From Bradyrhizobium sp. MOS003 (GTDB taxonomy: Bacteria > Pseudomonadota > Alphaproteobacteria > Rhizobiales > Xanthobacteraceae), in the NCBI RefSeq assembly GCF_003020125.1, contig NZ_PYFW01000017.1, positions 1 to 62,874 on the forward strand: a DNA stretch of 62,874 bases. Direction: 5' to 3'. Positions 1 to 9,138 of this stretch are shown piece after piece. Each line of letters starts with the position of its first letter. Within the stretch, counting starts at the first letter, position 1. Position numbers and translations under genes: made by a program. The notes below the pieces were generated by a model. That model ran no database searches, had not been told where the DNA came from, and saw nothing but the letters and a program-made list of their open reading frames with translations.

Positions 1-125
1 CCGTGGGTGCCCGGCCGGCACCCGGTCTTCCCTGCGCCCTCTCCATTCAAGAGGGTGAAGAGATCAAGCAAAGCTCGGGCGAAATCCGCCGCGAGGATGA
101 TCAATGATGTGTGCCGTTGAACACC

Positions 126-284
126 ACTCTCGTGCCCCGGCTCTGCAGCGCAGCGCCCCTTCGGCGGTGCGCTGCAGAGCCGGGGCCCATGTATCAGCGA
201 CTGCGCGGCTTGCTGGGTCCCGGCTCTGCGCAGCAGCGTAAGAACGCTGCTGCGCGTCCGGGACACGGGGGAGAGGCGCGCTCT
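126..284. repeat. GC-rich palindromic repeat, copy A
   Basis: Begins with ACTCTCGTGCCCCGG and contains nested inverted repeats (GCTCTGCAGCGCAGCG against CGGTGCGCTGCAGAGC, and GTCCCGGCTCTGCGCAGC against GCTGCTGCGCGTCCGGGAC). A second copy lies at 413-563 with the same order of words and scattered substitutions, and a short relative is at 18829-18882. Either strand can fold into long hairpins. It looks like a dispersed intergenic repeat; I see no coding function. Confidence 0.7.
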
Positions 285-297
285 GGCCACACACTCC

Positions 298-385
298 GTC
301 ATAGCGAGGAGCCCTTGCGACGAAGCAATCCAGAATCTTTCTGGTGAGAGATTCTGGATTGCTTCGCTTTCGCTCGCAATGACGA
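298..385. repeat. REP-like palindrome (GCAATCCAGAATC family), copy 1
   Basis: Inverted repeat: CGAAGCAATCCAGAATC at about 319-337 is answered by GATTCTGGATTGCTTCG at about 349-366, with GTCAT / ATGAC-type ends. Relatives are at 20228-20305 and 61176-61256, all intergenic. This is the type of short extragenic palindrome described in Bradyrhizobium genomes (Br-REP-like). It may act as an mRNA 3' stabiliser or terminator-like structure; that role is inferred. Confidence 0.75.
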
Positions 386-412
386 GGCGGAAACAGGCGG
401 GCCACCAACTCC

Positions 413-563
413 ACTCTCGTGCCCCGGACGCAGCGCAGCGTCTCTTCGACGGTGCGCTGCAGAGCCGGGGCCCATGTCACAGCGCGTGCTGTGGCCTGCT
501 GGGTCCCGGCTCTGCGCAGCAACGCAAGAGCGTTGCGGCGCGTCCGGGACGCAAGAGACGCGC
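413..563. repeat. GC-rich palindromic repeat, copy B
   Basis: Second copy of the unit at 126-284, in the same orientation, separated from it by the REP-like palindrome at 298-385. Shared words include GGTGCGCTGCAGAGCCGGGG and TGGGTCCCGGCTCTGCGCAG. The arrangement A-REP-B suggests duplication around the REP element or repeated insertion. Confidence 0.7.
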
Positions 564-751
564 GTCAAAATTCGAACGCCCACACCCGGACGCATCGCCT
601 TCGCACGATCGTCACAGTCTCTAAAACGCACTAACCAACACCTGACTTAAAACTGTCATAATCACCGAACGGAACCCGCGCCTGCGCACTTTTTACAGGT
701 CGTTAAGTGCGACTGCATTGGATGCAGCGGGAAAGTGCGTTGGGGACTGCC

Positions 752-3214
752 ATGAATGCCGCGAAGAAAGTGTCGGGAAAACCGGCCGCCGAAATGTTCG
801 ACGACATCCCGGTGCTTCAGCGCAAATGGCGCGCGGCGTTGAAGCCGGGCGATCGGCTGCCGCGCTACGAGGACGTGATGCTCGGCAGTCTCGGACGGCT
901 CGCCGATCACATCGCGCTGCTCAGGAACGACGGCAGGCTCGAACTGTCGCGCAGCGGACGCTACGTGCAAAAATGGCTCGGCGAGGAGCGCTGGGACATT
1001 CCCGTCGCCGAATTGTCGCCGGATTGCGCCACGGCCCTGACGGAAGCCGCTTCCATCGCGCTCGCGACGGGGCGGCCGCATCGGGCCAGCGCGCATTGCG
1101 TGCGCGACGGCATGGTGCGGACCTACGACGTGCTGGCACTGCCGACGGCCTCGCGCTGGGGCGCCACGCTGGTCGGCGCTTACATCAACGAACGCGGCAC
1201 GCAGTACAATCTGCTTGACGCGATCTTCGCCTCGACCGACGACGCGGTGATCTCGCTGGCGACGTTGCGCGATGCGACCGGAAAGCCGTCCGATCTCCAG
1301 GTCGTGCACCACAACAACAGCGCCAGCGCGCTGCTGAAGGTCGCGGCCGGAAGCCTGTTGTGGCGGCGGATCGGCGAAGGCAGCACGCTGCTGGCCTTGC
1401 CCGAGATCATGGACTTCCTGCTCAGGACCGTCGCCGGCGGCCGCGGCGAGCAGCTCGAGATCGAGAGCGAGGGCCGCCACCTCCGCCTCAGCGCGACGGC
1501 CTTCGCCGACGTGGTCTCGCTGACGATCTCCGACGTCACCGCGTTGAAGCGGCGCGACGCCTCGTTCCGCCTGCTGTTCGACAACAACCCGATGCCGATG
1601 TGGGTGTTCGACGCGCAGACCAGGCAATTCCTCGGCGTCAACGACGCCGCGGTCCAGCATTACGGCTACAGCCGCGCCACCTTCCTGAGCATGAAGCTGC
1701 ACGAGATCTGGCCGGAGGACGAGTGGGACAGCCACGCCGAGGCGCTGGAGCGCGTCGGCGAGGCCTATCACTCCTCGCGCAATTGGCGGCATTTGCGCGC
1801 CGACGGCAGCGAGATCGAGGTGCTCACCTTCGGCCGCCGCGTCGCCTTCGACGATCGCGACGGCTACCTGGTCGCGGTGGTCGACATCACGGAGCGGCGC
1901 AAGGCCGAGGCGCGCATCGTGCACATGGCGCACCATGACGGGCTCACCGACCTACCGAACCGCGAATATTTCCGGGAGCGCCTGAAGCAGGCGCTGGACC
2001 AGGCCAGCGACAAGCGCGTTGGCGTGCTCTACATCGATCTCGACCTGTTCAAGAACATCAACGATTCCTTCGGTCATCCCGTCGGCGACCGCTTGCTCAA
2101 GGACGTCGCAGAACGCCTCACCACCGCGGTCCGCGGCGGCAATCTGGCGGCCCGGCTCGGCGGCGACGAATTCGCGGTGATCCTCGCCGCCGACGTCTCG
2201 CCGAACGAGGCCAGCGCCTGTGCAGGCCTGCTGATCGACATGCTGAAGGCGCCCTACGATCTCGACGGTCAGGAGATGGTGATCGGCGCCAGCATCGGCA
2301 TCGCGCTGTCGCCCGGCGACGGCACGACGCCGGAAGAGCTGATGCGAAATGCCGACATGGCGCTGTACCGGGCGAAGTCCGACGGCGGCGGCGTACACCA
2401 TTTCTTCGAGCGCGAGATGGACCTGCAGGCGCAGAAGCGCCGCGACATGGAGCTCGATCTGCGCCGTGCGTTCGCCAATGGCGAGTTCGAGCTGCACTAT
2501 CAGCCGCTGGTGTCGATCGCGTCCGACCGCATCTCCGGCTTCGAGTCGCTGCTGCGCTGGCGTCATCGGGACAAGGGCATGATCTCGCCGGCGGAGTTCA
2601 TTCCGGTTGCCGAGGACATCGGCCTCATCACGCAATTGGGAGAGTGGGTCCTGCGCGAAGCCTGCGCCGAGGCCGTCAAATGGCCTGCCGACGTCAAGGT
2701 CGCGGTCAATCTGTCGCCGGCGCAGTTCCGCAGCCGCAATCTGGTTCAGATCGTAATCTCGGCGCTGGCGCAGTCCGGCCTGTCGTCGCGGCGGCTCGAG
2801 CTCGAAATCACCGAGTCGATCTTCCTCGCCGAGACCGATGCCAATCTCGCCATCCTGCACCAGTTGCGCGAGCTCGGCGTCAGCATCTCCATGGACGATT
2901 TCGGCACCGGCTATTCCAGCCTCAGCTATCTCAGGAGCTTCCCGTTCGACAAGATCAAGATCGACCGCTCGTTCGTGAAGGATCTTGCGGAGCGGCCCGA
3001 TTGCGGCGCGATCGTGCGCGCGATCTCCGGGCTCGGCCGCAGCCTCAACATCACCACGACCGCCGAGGGCGTCGAGACAGAGGACCAGCTCGACTGGCTG
3101 CGCGCCGAAGGCTGCAACGAGGTGCAGGGCTTTCTGTTCAGCGCGGCACGGCCTGCGGACGAGATCGCGAAGCTGCTCGCCGATTTCGGCCGACGAGCCT
3201 CACGGGCGGCGTAG
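752..3214 (+). CDS. PAS / GGDEF / EAL signalling protein (c-di-GMP turnover)
   Basis: A bifunctional-type cyclic-di-GMP protein of about 820 aa. From the chosen start, an N-terminal alphaproteobacterial PAS-like region (about 15-150) is followed by a second PAS domain (about 270-385, FRLLFDNNPMPMWVF), a GGDEF domain (about 392-560, intact GGDEF at 470-474) and an EAL domain (about 570-805) with ESLLRW, NLSPAQF, EITES, DDFGTGYSS and KIDRSFV. Both active sites look intact. The RxxD inhibitory site before GGDEF is not preserved (RGGN). There is no transmembrane segment, so it is probably a cytosolic sensor. ATG 752 (MNAAKKV) is chosen because GGGGAC precedes it; in-frame ATGs at 707 and 722 are alternatives. 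The 3' end overlaps the convergent hydrolase gene by 15 nt. Confidence 0.93.
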   Translation: MNAAKKVSGKPAAEMFDDIPVLQRKWRAALKPGDRLPRYEDVMLGSLGRLADHIALLRNDGRLELSRSGRYVQKWLGEERWDIPVAELSPDCATALTEAASIALATGRPHRASAHCVRDGMVRTYDVLALPTASRWGATLVGAYINERGTQYNLLDAIFASTDDAVISLATLRDATGKPSDLQVVHHNNSASALLKVAAGSLLWRRIGEGSTLLALPEIMDFLLRTVAGGRGEQLEIESEGRHLRLSATAFADVVSLTISDVTALKRRDASFRLLFDNNPMPMWVFDAQTRQFLGVNDAAVQHYGYSRATFLSMKLHEIWPEDEWDSHAEALERVGEAYHSSRNWRHLRADGSEIEVLTFGRRVAFDDRDGYLVAVVDITERRKAEARIVHMAHHDGLTDLPNREYFRERLKQALDQASDKRVGVLYIDLDLFKNINDSFGHPVGDRLLKDVAERLTTAVRGGNLAARLGGDEFAVILAADVSPNEASACAGLLIDMLKAPYDLDGQEMVIGASIGIALSPGDGTTPEELMRNADMALYRAKSDGGGVHHFFEREMDLQAQKRRDMELDLRRAFANGEFELHYQPLVSIASDRISGFESLLRWRHRDKGMISPAEFIPVAEDIGLITQLGEWVLREACAEAVKWPADVKVAVNLSPAQFRSRNLVQIVISALAQSGLSSRRLELEITESIFLAETDANLAILHQLRELGVSISMDDFGTGYSSLSYLRSFPFDKIKIDRSFVKDLAERPDCGAIVRAISGLGRSLNITTTAEGVETEDQLDWLRAEGCNEVQGFLFSAARPADEIAKLLADFGRRASRAA

Positions 3215-4474
3215 CCCTTCGGGGTAACAATCGTAGACCAGCGCCTTGAAGGCGGGGGTGATGCGGCTGCGCTCGTTCTGGGTCTGCTGCATCATGAGGT
3301 AGACCATGTCGAGCTTGGGATCGACGCCGAAATAGGTGCCGCTCCCTGAGTCCCATTTCAGCTCGCCGAGCGAGCCCGGCGGCGGCGGTTTGGCGTTGCC
3401 GGGATCGGTCCGCACCGCAAGGCCGTAGCCATAGCCAAAACCGTCGCCCGGGAAATAGAAATAATCGCGTCCGACGCCGGAGCCGGGCCCGATATGATCG
3501 GTCGTCATCGCCTTGAATGCAGCGGGGCTCAGATAGCGCTTGCCCTCGAACTCGCCGCCGTTCAGCAGCATCTGCGAGAAGCGCTGATAGTCGGTGATGG
3601 TCGAGAGCAGGCCGCCGCCGCCCGATTGCCATTCGGGATGATCGAGGCGGTCGCGCTCGGCGGCGAGCAGGATGAAATCGTTCGGCAGCGGCCGCGCCAT
3701 CCGCGCGAGCTCGTCTTCGGTCGCCAGCGTGAATTTGGTGCTGCTCATGCCGAGCGGATCGAGGATGCGCTGTTTCAGGAACTGATACAGCGTCTGACCC
3801 GAGATGATCTCGATGACCGCACCGAGCACGTCGGTGGAATGGCCGTAACGCCACAGCGTTCCCGGCTGCCGCGCCAACGGCAGTTTGGCGATGCGGTCGG
3901 CGAATTCGCGGTTGTTGAAGGCGCCTTCGAAGATGTTGGCGGCCTTGTAAGCCTGCTCGACCCATTTGCCGCCGATGTAATCGTAGCTGATGCCCGAGGT
4001 GTGCCGCAGCAAATCCTCGATGTTGACGGGCCGGACCGGCGGCACGAGATCGAGCTTCAGCTTGCCGTCGGGCAGGGTGACCTCAAGCCCGACCTTGGTG
4101 TCGGCAAACAGCGGAACGTATTTCGACACGGGGTCGGTGAGGGCGAGCTTGCCCTCGTCGATCAGCATCATCGCGCCAAGGCACGTGATCGGCTTGGTCA
4201 TGGAGTGGATGGCGAAGATCGTGTCCGGCGTCATCGCAAGGCCGGTCCTGGTATCGCGCACGCCGAACGTTTTCTGGTAGACCGGCTTGCCGTGCTGCTG
4301 CACCAGGATTACCGCGCCCGGCAGCCGGCCGCTTCCGACCTCGTCGTTGAAATAGGCCGTGATGCGCTCGAGCCCGTCCGGCGAGGGGGCGGGGATGTCG
4401 GCGGCGCGGCTTCGCGCCATCGTGCCGGCGAGCACTGCGGCTCCGACCAGAAAATCACGACGTCTCATCCGCAC
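3200..4474 (-). CDS. Tat-exported serine hydrolase, beta-lactamase class C / EstB-like
   Basis: 424 aa. The N-terminus carries a Tat-type signal (RRRDFLVGAAVLAG, cut probably after ARSRA). The active-site SxxK is S91-M-T-K94; a tyrosine motif of the form WRYGHS lies near residue 230, where the family has YxN/YxS, and a GSGTYFGVDP strand is near the C-terminus. The family (beta-lactamase-related, COG1680) contains esterases, D-aminopeptidases and penicillin-binding-like enzymes, so the substrate cannot be read from sequence. It stands alone, convergent with the GGDEF-EAL gene and separated from the nitroreductase gene by 58 nt. A second, unrelated-looking SxxK hydrolase is encoded at 24154-25539. 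Confidence 0.9.
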   Translation of the reverse strand: MRMRRRDFLVGAAVLAGTMARSRAADIPAPSPDGLERITAYFNDEVGSGRLPGAVILVQQHGKPVYQKTFGVRDTRTGLAMTPDTIFAIHSMTKPITCLGAMMLIDEGKLALTDPVSKYVPLFADTKVGLEVTLPDGKLKLDLVPPVRPVNIEDLLRHTSGISYDYIGGKWVEQAYKAANIFEGAFNNREFADRIAKLPLARQPGTLWRYGHSTDVLGAVIEIISGQTLYQFLKQRILDPLGMSSTKFTLATEDELARMARPLPNDFILLAAERDRLDHPEWQSGGGGLLSTITDYQRFSQMLLNGGEFEGKRYLSPAAFKAMTTDHIGPGSGVGRDYFYFPGDGFGYGYGLAVRTDPGNAKPPPPGSLGELKWDSGSGTYFGVDPKLDMVYLMMQQTQNERSRITPAFKALVYDCYPEGLRRP

Positions 4475-4532
4475 CTTCCTCCCTTGGCGGGATCAAAGCC
4501 GCAAGATGCCGGAGGCGTCAACAAGCGTTCGA

Positions 4533-5096
4533 TTAAAAACGCGTCACGATTTCCGAAAGGAACGGTCGCGGACGGTCTTCGCTCGGTTTGGTCGGCGTAC
4601 CCACGTGGATGAAGCCGGCGAGTTTCTCGTCCGGCTTGAGGCCGAGGCCGTCGAGCACGTCGCGGTCGAACGAGAACCAGCCGGTCAGCCAGCAGGCGCC
4701 GTAGCCGAGCGCGGTCGCGGCCGTGACGATGTTCATGGCGCTGGCGCCGGCCGACAATTCCTGCTCGAACGCTGGCACCTTAGGATGCGGTTTGGTGAAG
4801 CTGACGATGCCGATCACCAGCGGCGCGTCGGTGAGGCGCTTGCGCTCGGTCTCGACGTCGGCGGCGGGTGCACCGGGATTCTTCCGGGCGAAGACGTTCG
4901 CGATCACCTCGCCGGCGCGCTGGCGGGCATCGCCCTCGAAAACGATGAAGCGCCAGGGCGCGAGCTTGCCATGGTCAGGCACGCGCGCGCCGATGGTGAG
5001 GATGGTCTCGAGCTCGGCCGCCGAAGGGCCGGGTCCGGTCATCTCGCGCGGCTTGACCGAGCGGCGGGTCTTCAGGAGTTCGATGGCGTCGGGCAC
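4533..5096 (-). CDS. Nitroreductase-family flavoprotein
   Basis: 187 aa from the GTG at 5096, which sits 8 nt after AGAGGA; the longer frame to 5159 lacks a good ribosome site and adds residues unlike the family. The family signature begins AIELLKTRRSVKPREMTGP (FMN-binding RRS), followed by the ARVPDHGKLAPWRF motif, the central helix AGASAMNIVTAATALGYG and the C-terminal GFIHVGTPT. Closest in layout to the YdjA / NfsB-like putative NAD(P)H nitroreductases, which reduce nitro compounds or quinones using FMN. Substrate unknown. It lies downstream of thrS on the same strand with about 90 nt between, so co-transcription is possible. Confidence 0.9.
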   Translation of the reverse strand: MPDAIELLKTRRSVKPREMTGPGPSAAELETILTIGARVPDHGKLAPWRFIVFEGDARQRAGEVIANVFARKNPGAPAADVETERKRLTDAPLVIGIVSFTKPHPKVPAFEQELSAGASAMNIVTAATALGYGACWLTGWFSFDRDVLDGLGLKPDEKLAGFIHVGTPTKPSEDRPRPFLSEIVTRF

Positions 5097-5189
5097 TGCG
5101 ATATCCTCTTCAAATGGTCGTCGGGCGTGCCATGCCGAGATAAGCATGCACGCCCGCAACCGGAAGCGAATTTAGATCGATTTCAGAGA

Positions 5190-7229
5190 TCAGACCGCGC
5201 CCCGCATTCGCTTGACGTCCGGTGGCGTCGCCTCGTCGACGAGCGCGGCGATCGCCTCCTCGGTCGTCATCACCTTCTGGCCGTCGCTGCCGAGCCGGCG
5301 GACCGAGACCGAATGCGTCTCGGCCTCTTTCTTGCCGACCACGAGCAGCGCCGGGATCTTGGCCAGCGAGTGCTCGCGGACCTTGTAGTTGATCTTTTCG
5401 TTGCGCAGATCGATCTCGACCCGAAGCCCGGCGCGCCGGGCCTGCTCCATCACCACCTTGGCGTATTCGTCGCCTTCCGAGGTGATGGTGGTGACCACCG
5501 CCTGCACCGGCGAGAGCCAGAGCGGGAAGTTGCCGGCATAGTGCTCGATCAGGATGCCAATATAGCGCTCCATCGAGCCGCAGATCGCACGGTGCACCAT
5601 GACGGGCGGTTTCTTGCCGCCGTCATGGTCGATGTAGAATGCGCCGAACCGCTCCGGCAGGTTGAAGTCGACCTGCGTGGTGCCGCACTGCCAGTCGCGG
5701 CCGATGGCGTCGCGCAGCACGTATTCGAACTTCGGCCCGTAGAACGCGCCTTCGCCCGGGTTGATCTCGGTCTTGATGTGATTGCTCTGCGACTGGATCT
5801 CGCGCAGCACAGTCGCCATCACGCGCTCGGCGTGATCCCACATCTCGTCGGTGCCGACGCGCTTGTCCGGCCGCGTCGACAGCTTCACGGTCAGATCGCC
5901 GGTGAAACCGAAATCGGCATAGGTCGACAGGATGAGATCGTTGATCTTGAGACATTCCTCGGCGAGCTGATCCTCGGTGCAGAAGATGTGCGCATCGTCC
6001 TGGGTGAAGCCGCGCACGCGCATCAAGCCGTGCATGGCGCCGGACGGCTCGTAGCGATGCACCACGCCGAACTCGGCGAGCCGCAGCGGCAGGTCGCGGT
6101 AGCTCTTCAGGCCGTGCTTGAAGATCTGGACGTGGCCCGGGCAGTTCATCGGCTTGAGCGCAAACCAGCGCTTGTCCTCGGCCTCGTCGCCGGCAGACTG
6201 CGCCGCGAACATGTTCTCGCGGTACCAGCCCCAATGACCCGAGGTCTCCCACAAGGACTTGTCGAGGATCTGCGGCGCGTTGACCTCGCTGTAATCGCCG
6301 GTCAGGCGGCGGCGCATATAGGCGATCAGCTGCTGGAAGATGGTCCAGCCCTTGGCGTGCCAGAACACGACGCCCGGGCCTTCCTCTTGGAAATGGAAGA
6401 GGTCGAGCTCGCGCCCGAGCTTGCGATGGTCGCGCTTTTCCGCTTCCTCGATCTGCTTCAGATAAGCGTCGAGGTCCTCCTGCTTGGCGAAGGCGGTGCC
6501 ATAGATGCGGGTCAGCATCGGATTGTTGCTGTCGCCGCGCCAATAGGCACCGGCCACCTTCATCAGCTTGAAGGCGTTGCCGACCTTGCCGGTCGAGGTC
6601 ATGTGCGGGCCGCGGCACAGGTCGAACCAGTCGCCCTGATAGTAGATCTTGATCGGCTCGGTGCCGGGAATGGCGTCGACCAGCTCGACCTTGAAGGCCT
6701 CGCCCTTGTCGCGGAACACCTGCTTGGTCTTTTCGCGGTCCCAGACTTCCTTGGTGAAAGGCTTGTCGCGCGCGATCAGCTCGCGCATCTTTTTCTCGAT
6801 GGCGGCAAAGTCGTCCGGCGTGAACGGCTCGTTGCGGAAGAAGTCGTAATAGAAGCCGTTCTCGATCACGGGACCGATGGTGACCTGGGTGCCAGGCCAC
6901 AGCGCCTGCACGGCTTCGGCGAGCACGTGGGCGCAGTCGTGGCGGATCAATTCCAGCGCGCGCGGGTCGTCGCGATTGACGAACTCGATCTTGGCATCGG
7001 CCTCGATCGTATCGTTGAGATCGGCGACCACGCCGTCGAGCGCCATCGCAACCGTGCGCTTGGCCAGCGACGGCGAGATGCCCTTGGCGATGTCGAGGCC
7101 GGTGATTCCGTAGTCGAATTGGCGCTGGGCGCCGTCCGGGAAGGTGAGGGTGACTTTGGCGGCAGGGGTCACGGGCTTCAGATTGCTGAGGGAATATTGG
7201 AAGCCGGATTCGGATTTAGGCTCGGTCAT
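5190..7229 (-). CDS. thrS: Threonyl-tRNA synthetase
   Basis: Charges tRNA-Thr; 679 aa, normal for the enzyme. N-terminal TGS domain (about 25-90), then the editing domain with HDCAHVLAEAV, then the class II catalytic core: motif 2 around RYEPSGAMHGLMRVRGFTQ, the zinc cysteine in MNCPGH, and motif 3 HRAICGSMERYIGILIEHY. The C-terminal anticodon-binding domain ends in a short tail. The start at 7229 (MTEPKSESG) follows an AGGAG at good spacing; a longer open frame to 7361 has no ribosome site. It is divergent from the MFS gene at 7416. No T-box is visible, as expected outside Firmicutes. Confidence 0.98.
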   Translation of the reverse strand: MTEPKSESGFQYSLSNLKPVTPAAKVTLTFPDGAQRQFDYGITGLDIAKGISPSLAKRTVAMALDGVVADLNDTIEADAKIEFVNRDDPRALELIRHDCAHVLAEAVQALWPGTQVTIGPVIENGFYYDFFRNEPFTPDDFAAIEKKMRELIARDKPFTKEVWDREKTKQVFRDKGEAFKVELVDAIPGTEPIKIYYQGDWFDLCRGPHMTSTGKVGNAFKLMKVAGAYWRGDSNNPMLTRIYGTAFAKQEDLDAYLKQIEEAEKRDHRKLGRELDLFHFQEEGPGVVFWHAKGWTIFQQLIAYMRRRLTGDYSEVNAPQILDKSLWETSGHWGWYRENMFAAQSAGDEAEDKRWFALKPMNCPGHVQIFKHGLKSYRDLPLRLAEFGVVHRYEPSGAMHGLMRVRGFTQDDAHIFCTEDQLAEECLKINDLILSTYADFGFTGDLTVKLSTRPDKRVGTDEMWDHAERVMATVLREIQSQSNHIKTEINPGEGAFYGPKFEYVLRDAIGRDWQCGTTQVDFNLPERFGAFYIDHDGGKKPPVMVHRAICGSMERYIGILIEHYAGNFPLWLSPVQAVVTTITSEGDEYAKVVMEQARRAGLRVEIDLRNEKINYKVREHSLAKIPALLVVGKKEAETHSVSVRRLGSDGQKVMTTEEAIAALVDEATPPDVKRMRGAV

Positions 7230-7415
7230 TGCTTTTCTCCTGAGGCTCACTCCTGCGAACGAGCGCAGGTAAGCGGGAACGAGCGATATATCAGGCGATT
7301 CGGCCTGCGCAATCCGGCAATTCCAAGAAAGTGGCGCGCAAAAGCCGGGGCGGCGCTTCAACTATTTCGAGCCGTACCCTTTAACTGGTCAAGGGGCTGC
7401 TCTACATGCACTTGC

Positions 7416-8588
7416 ATGGAAAATCCGCCCGCCGCCGGCCGTTTCGCGCCGACCGCCTTGATGCTCGGCAATCTCGTCACCGGATGCTCGGTACTGGCCC
7501 CGGCGGGCATGCTGCCGGAGCTGGCGAGCGGGCTTGACGTCAGCATTCATGCGGCCGGGCTCCTCGTCACCTTCGGCGCGATCACGCTATGCATCGGCTC
7601 GCCGCTGACCGCCTGGCTGACCAGCCGCATCGATCGGCGGACGCTGCTCACGACAACGCTGGCGGCGCTTGCCTTCGGCAATCTCGCTTCCGCCTTAGCG
7701 CCCGATTACGCCAGCCTCCTCGCCGTCCGTCTCGTGATGCTCGCGGTCGGTGCGCTCTATACGCCGCAGGCTGCCGGTACCGCGGCGTTGATCGTGCGGG
7801 CCGAGCGGCGTGGCAGCACCATCGCCTATATCTTTCTCGGCTGGTCGCTCGCTGCCGCCGTCGGCCTTCCGCTGATCACCTTCATCGCCAGCCGCTATGG
7901 CTGGCACGCAGCCTATGGTGCGATCGGCGTGCTCGGTTGTTTCAGTTTCCTCTTGTTGCTGCTGCGGCTACCGGCGGGCCTGAAGGGCGCGCCGGTGGAC
8001 CTGAAGACCTGGCGCGATGTCGGCCGCAACAGAACGATCCTGCTGTTGCTGGCGATCACCATGCTGCAGATGTCGGGGCAGTTCGTGGTGTTCACCTTCA
8101 TGGGCCCGCTGCTCAACAAGCTCACCGGGGCCGGTCCGGATGCGATCGGCATGGTGTTCGCGCTTTACGGCGTGTGCGGCTTCCTCGGCGTCGTCGTCGC
8201 CACCCGCATCGTCGACACCTCGGGACCGTACCGGACCTCGCTGCTGTTTACTTGCCTGCTGCTCGCGGGCGTCACGGGCTGGGCGCTCGGTGCCGGCACG
8301 CTTGCTTTCATGACAGCCGGAGTCGCGATCTGGGGCCTCGGCTTTGCCTCGACCAATTCGATGCAGCAAGTGCGGCTGGTCGCGGCCGCGCCGCCGCTGG
8401 CATCGGCAACCGTCGCGCTCAATACGTCCGTCCTCTATATCGGCCAGGCGGTCGGTTCCGCCGTCGGCGGGCTGCTGTTCGCCCACGAATTCCTGCATGC
8501 GCTCGGCTTCGTCGCGGTCGGTTTCGTCGTGCTGGCGCTGATCCTGGTGGTCATGACCCGGCCCCGGCCTGCGGCCGCAACGGCCTGA
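7416..8588 (+). CDS. MFS transporter (drug/sugar exporter type)
   Basis: 390 aa, about 12 hydrophobic segments. The MFS A-like loop follows TM2 (LTSRIDRRTLL), and TM4-5 read VRLVMLAVGALYTPQAAGTAALIV, a layout of the DHA1 / AraJ-YdhP exporter group. ATG 7416 begins the protein just before the first helix. The open frame extends far upstream (to 4359) only because it runs antisense through thrS. Divergent from thrS with a 186-nt intergenic region. The substrate cannot be deduced. Confidence 0.92.
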   Translation: MENPPAAGRFAPTALMLGNLVTGCSVLAPAGMLPELASGLDVSIHAAGLLVTFGAITLCIGSPLTAWLTSRIDRRTLLTTTLAALAFGNLASALAPDYASLLAVRLVMLAVGALYTPQAAGTAALIVRAERRGSTIAYIFLGWSLAAAVGLPLITFIASRYGWHAAYGAIGVLGCFSFLLLLLRLPAGLKGAPVDLKTWRDVGRNRTILLLLAITMLQMSGQFVVFTFMGPLLNKLTGAGPDAIGMVFALYGVCGFLGVVVATRIVDTSGPYRTSLLFTCLLLAGVTGWALGAGTLAFMTAGVAIWGLGFASTNSMQQVRLVAAAPPLASATVALNTSVLYIGQAVGSAVGGLLFAHEFLHALGFVAVGFVVLALILVVMTRPRPAAATA

Positions 8589-8679
8589 ATCCCGCATTTT
8601 CGTGTACGCAAGGTGCTTGGCAAACCGCGCGCTGGAGCGCTAGAAGGCCGGTCATGGGGACCAAAGAGAGTTGACTGAA

Positions 8680-9057
8680 ATGAGGATGATTCTGGCGGTT
8701 GCCGCGGTGCTCTATTCAGCCTCCGCGTTCGCGCAAGCCGACAAGCCACCGATGGTGGGGGACAAGCCCTTGGTACAGGTCAAGCCCAAGGGGACGAAAG
8801 AGGCAGCGGCCAAGCCGGCCGCAGCGCCGAAGGGTAAGCAGCAATCGATCGCGGCCCGGCTGCAAGCCTGCCTCGAGCTCGACGATGGCACCAAGGACCG
8901 TCTCAACTGTTACGATGCCATCATCCCGCCGACGCCGAAGCCGAAGCCGGCGAAGGCCAAGGGCTACGCCGATTGCCGTTTCCTCAAGGAAGAAGACGAG
9001 CGGCTGGCCTGCTTCAACGGCTTCGCCGAGAGCATTCCGAAGCTGCCCAAAAGCTGA
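8680..9057 (+). CDS. Small exported protein with C-terminal paired cysteines
   Basis: 125 aa starting at ATG 8680, 10 nt after AGAGAG; a TTG nine bases upstream is a weaker option. A Sec signal peptide (MRMILAVAAVLYSASAFAQ) is followed by a Lys/Pro/Ala-rich linker and a domain with two related blocks, LQACLELDDGTKDRLNCYD and YADCRFLKEEDERLACFNG. Each block has the form C-x(7-9)-D/E-R-L-x-C, so four cysteines may form two disulfides. I do not recognise a named family; the C-x-R-L-x-C-Y/F-D pattern resembles small periplasmic proteins common in Rhizobiales. The stop codon lies inside a 16-bp tandem repeat. Confidence 0.8.
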   Translation: MRMILAVAAVLYSASAFAQADKPPMVGDKPLVQVKPKGTKEAAAKPAAAPKGKQQSIAARLQACLELDDGTKDRLNCYDAIIPPTPKPKPAKAKGYADCRFLKEEDERLACFNGFAESIPKLPKS

Positions 9058-9120
9058 GATTTACAAGAGCTGAGATTTACAAGAGCTGAGACTACGACAG
9101 CTGAGACTTACAAGAGCTGA
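9052..9120 (+). repeat. 16-bp tandem repeat across a stop codon
   Basis: About 4.4 copies of AGCTGAGATTTACAAG: 9052-9067, 9068-9083, 9084-9098 (one base short and diverged), 9099-9114, then AGCTGA. The TGA ending the upstream gene is inside the first copy, and each unit carries a TGA. Probably slipped-strand expansion of the gene's own 3' end. Confidence 0.85.
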
Positions 9121-9138
9121 TCGTGAACGATCTGATGC

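Larger units (their letters stand above)
1..751. other. Gene-free, repeat-filled stretch
   Basis: No credible gene before the GGDEF-EAL gene. The first 100 or so bases resemble, from memory, the 3' part of a long dispersed intergenic element of Bradyrhizobium (the piece with the words CCTGCGCCCTCT and CAAAGCTCGGGCGAA). Then come two related copies of a GC-rich palindromic unit and one REP-like palindrome, listed separately. Open frames here lie across the repeats on both strands and have arginine/alanine-rich nonsense composition. Bases 564-700 hold no structure I recognise; the promoter of the next gene must lie here or just after. Confidence 0.75.

Noticed and set aside
64..634. Several overlapping ORFs at the window start
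   Set aside because: They lie in palindromic repeats, occur on both strands and consist of repeated Arg/Pro/Ala words.
662..1936. Minus-strand 424-codon frame opposite the GGDEF-EAL gene
   Set aside because: Arg/Ala/His-rich nonsense composition with no domain; the plus strand has clear PAS and GGDEF motifs.
4359..7415. Long plus-strand open frame of over 1000 codons preceding the MFS gene
   Set aside because: It runs antisense to the nitroreductase gene and thrS, whose protein motifs are certain. High G+C at third positions opens this frame; the only real protein in it starts at 7416.
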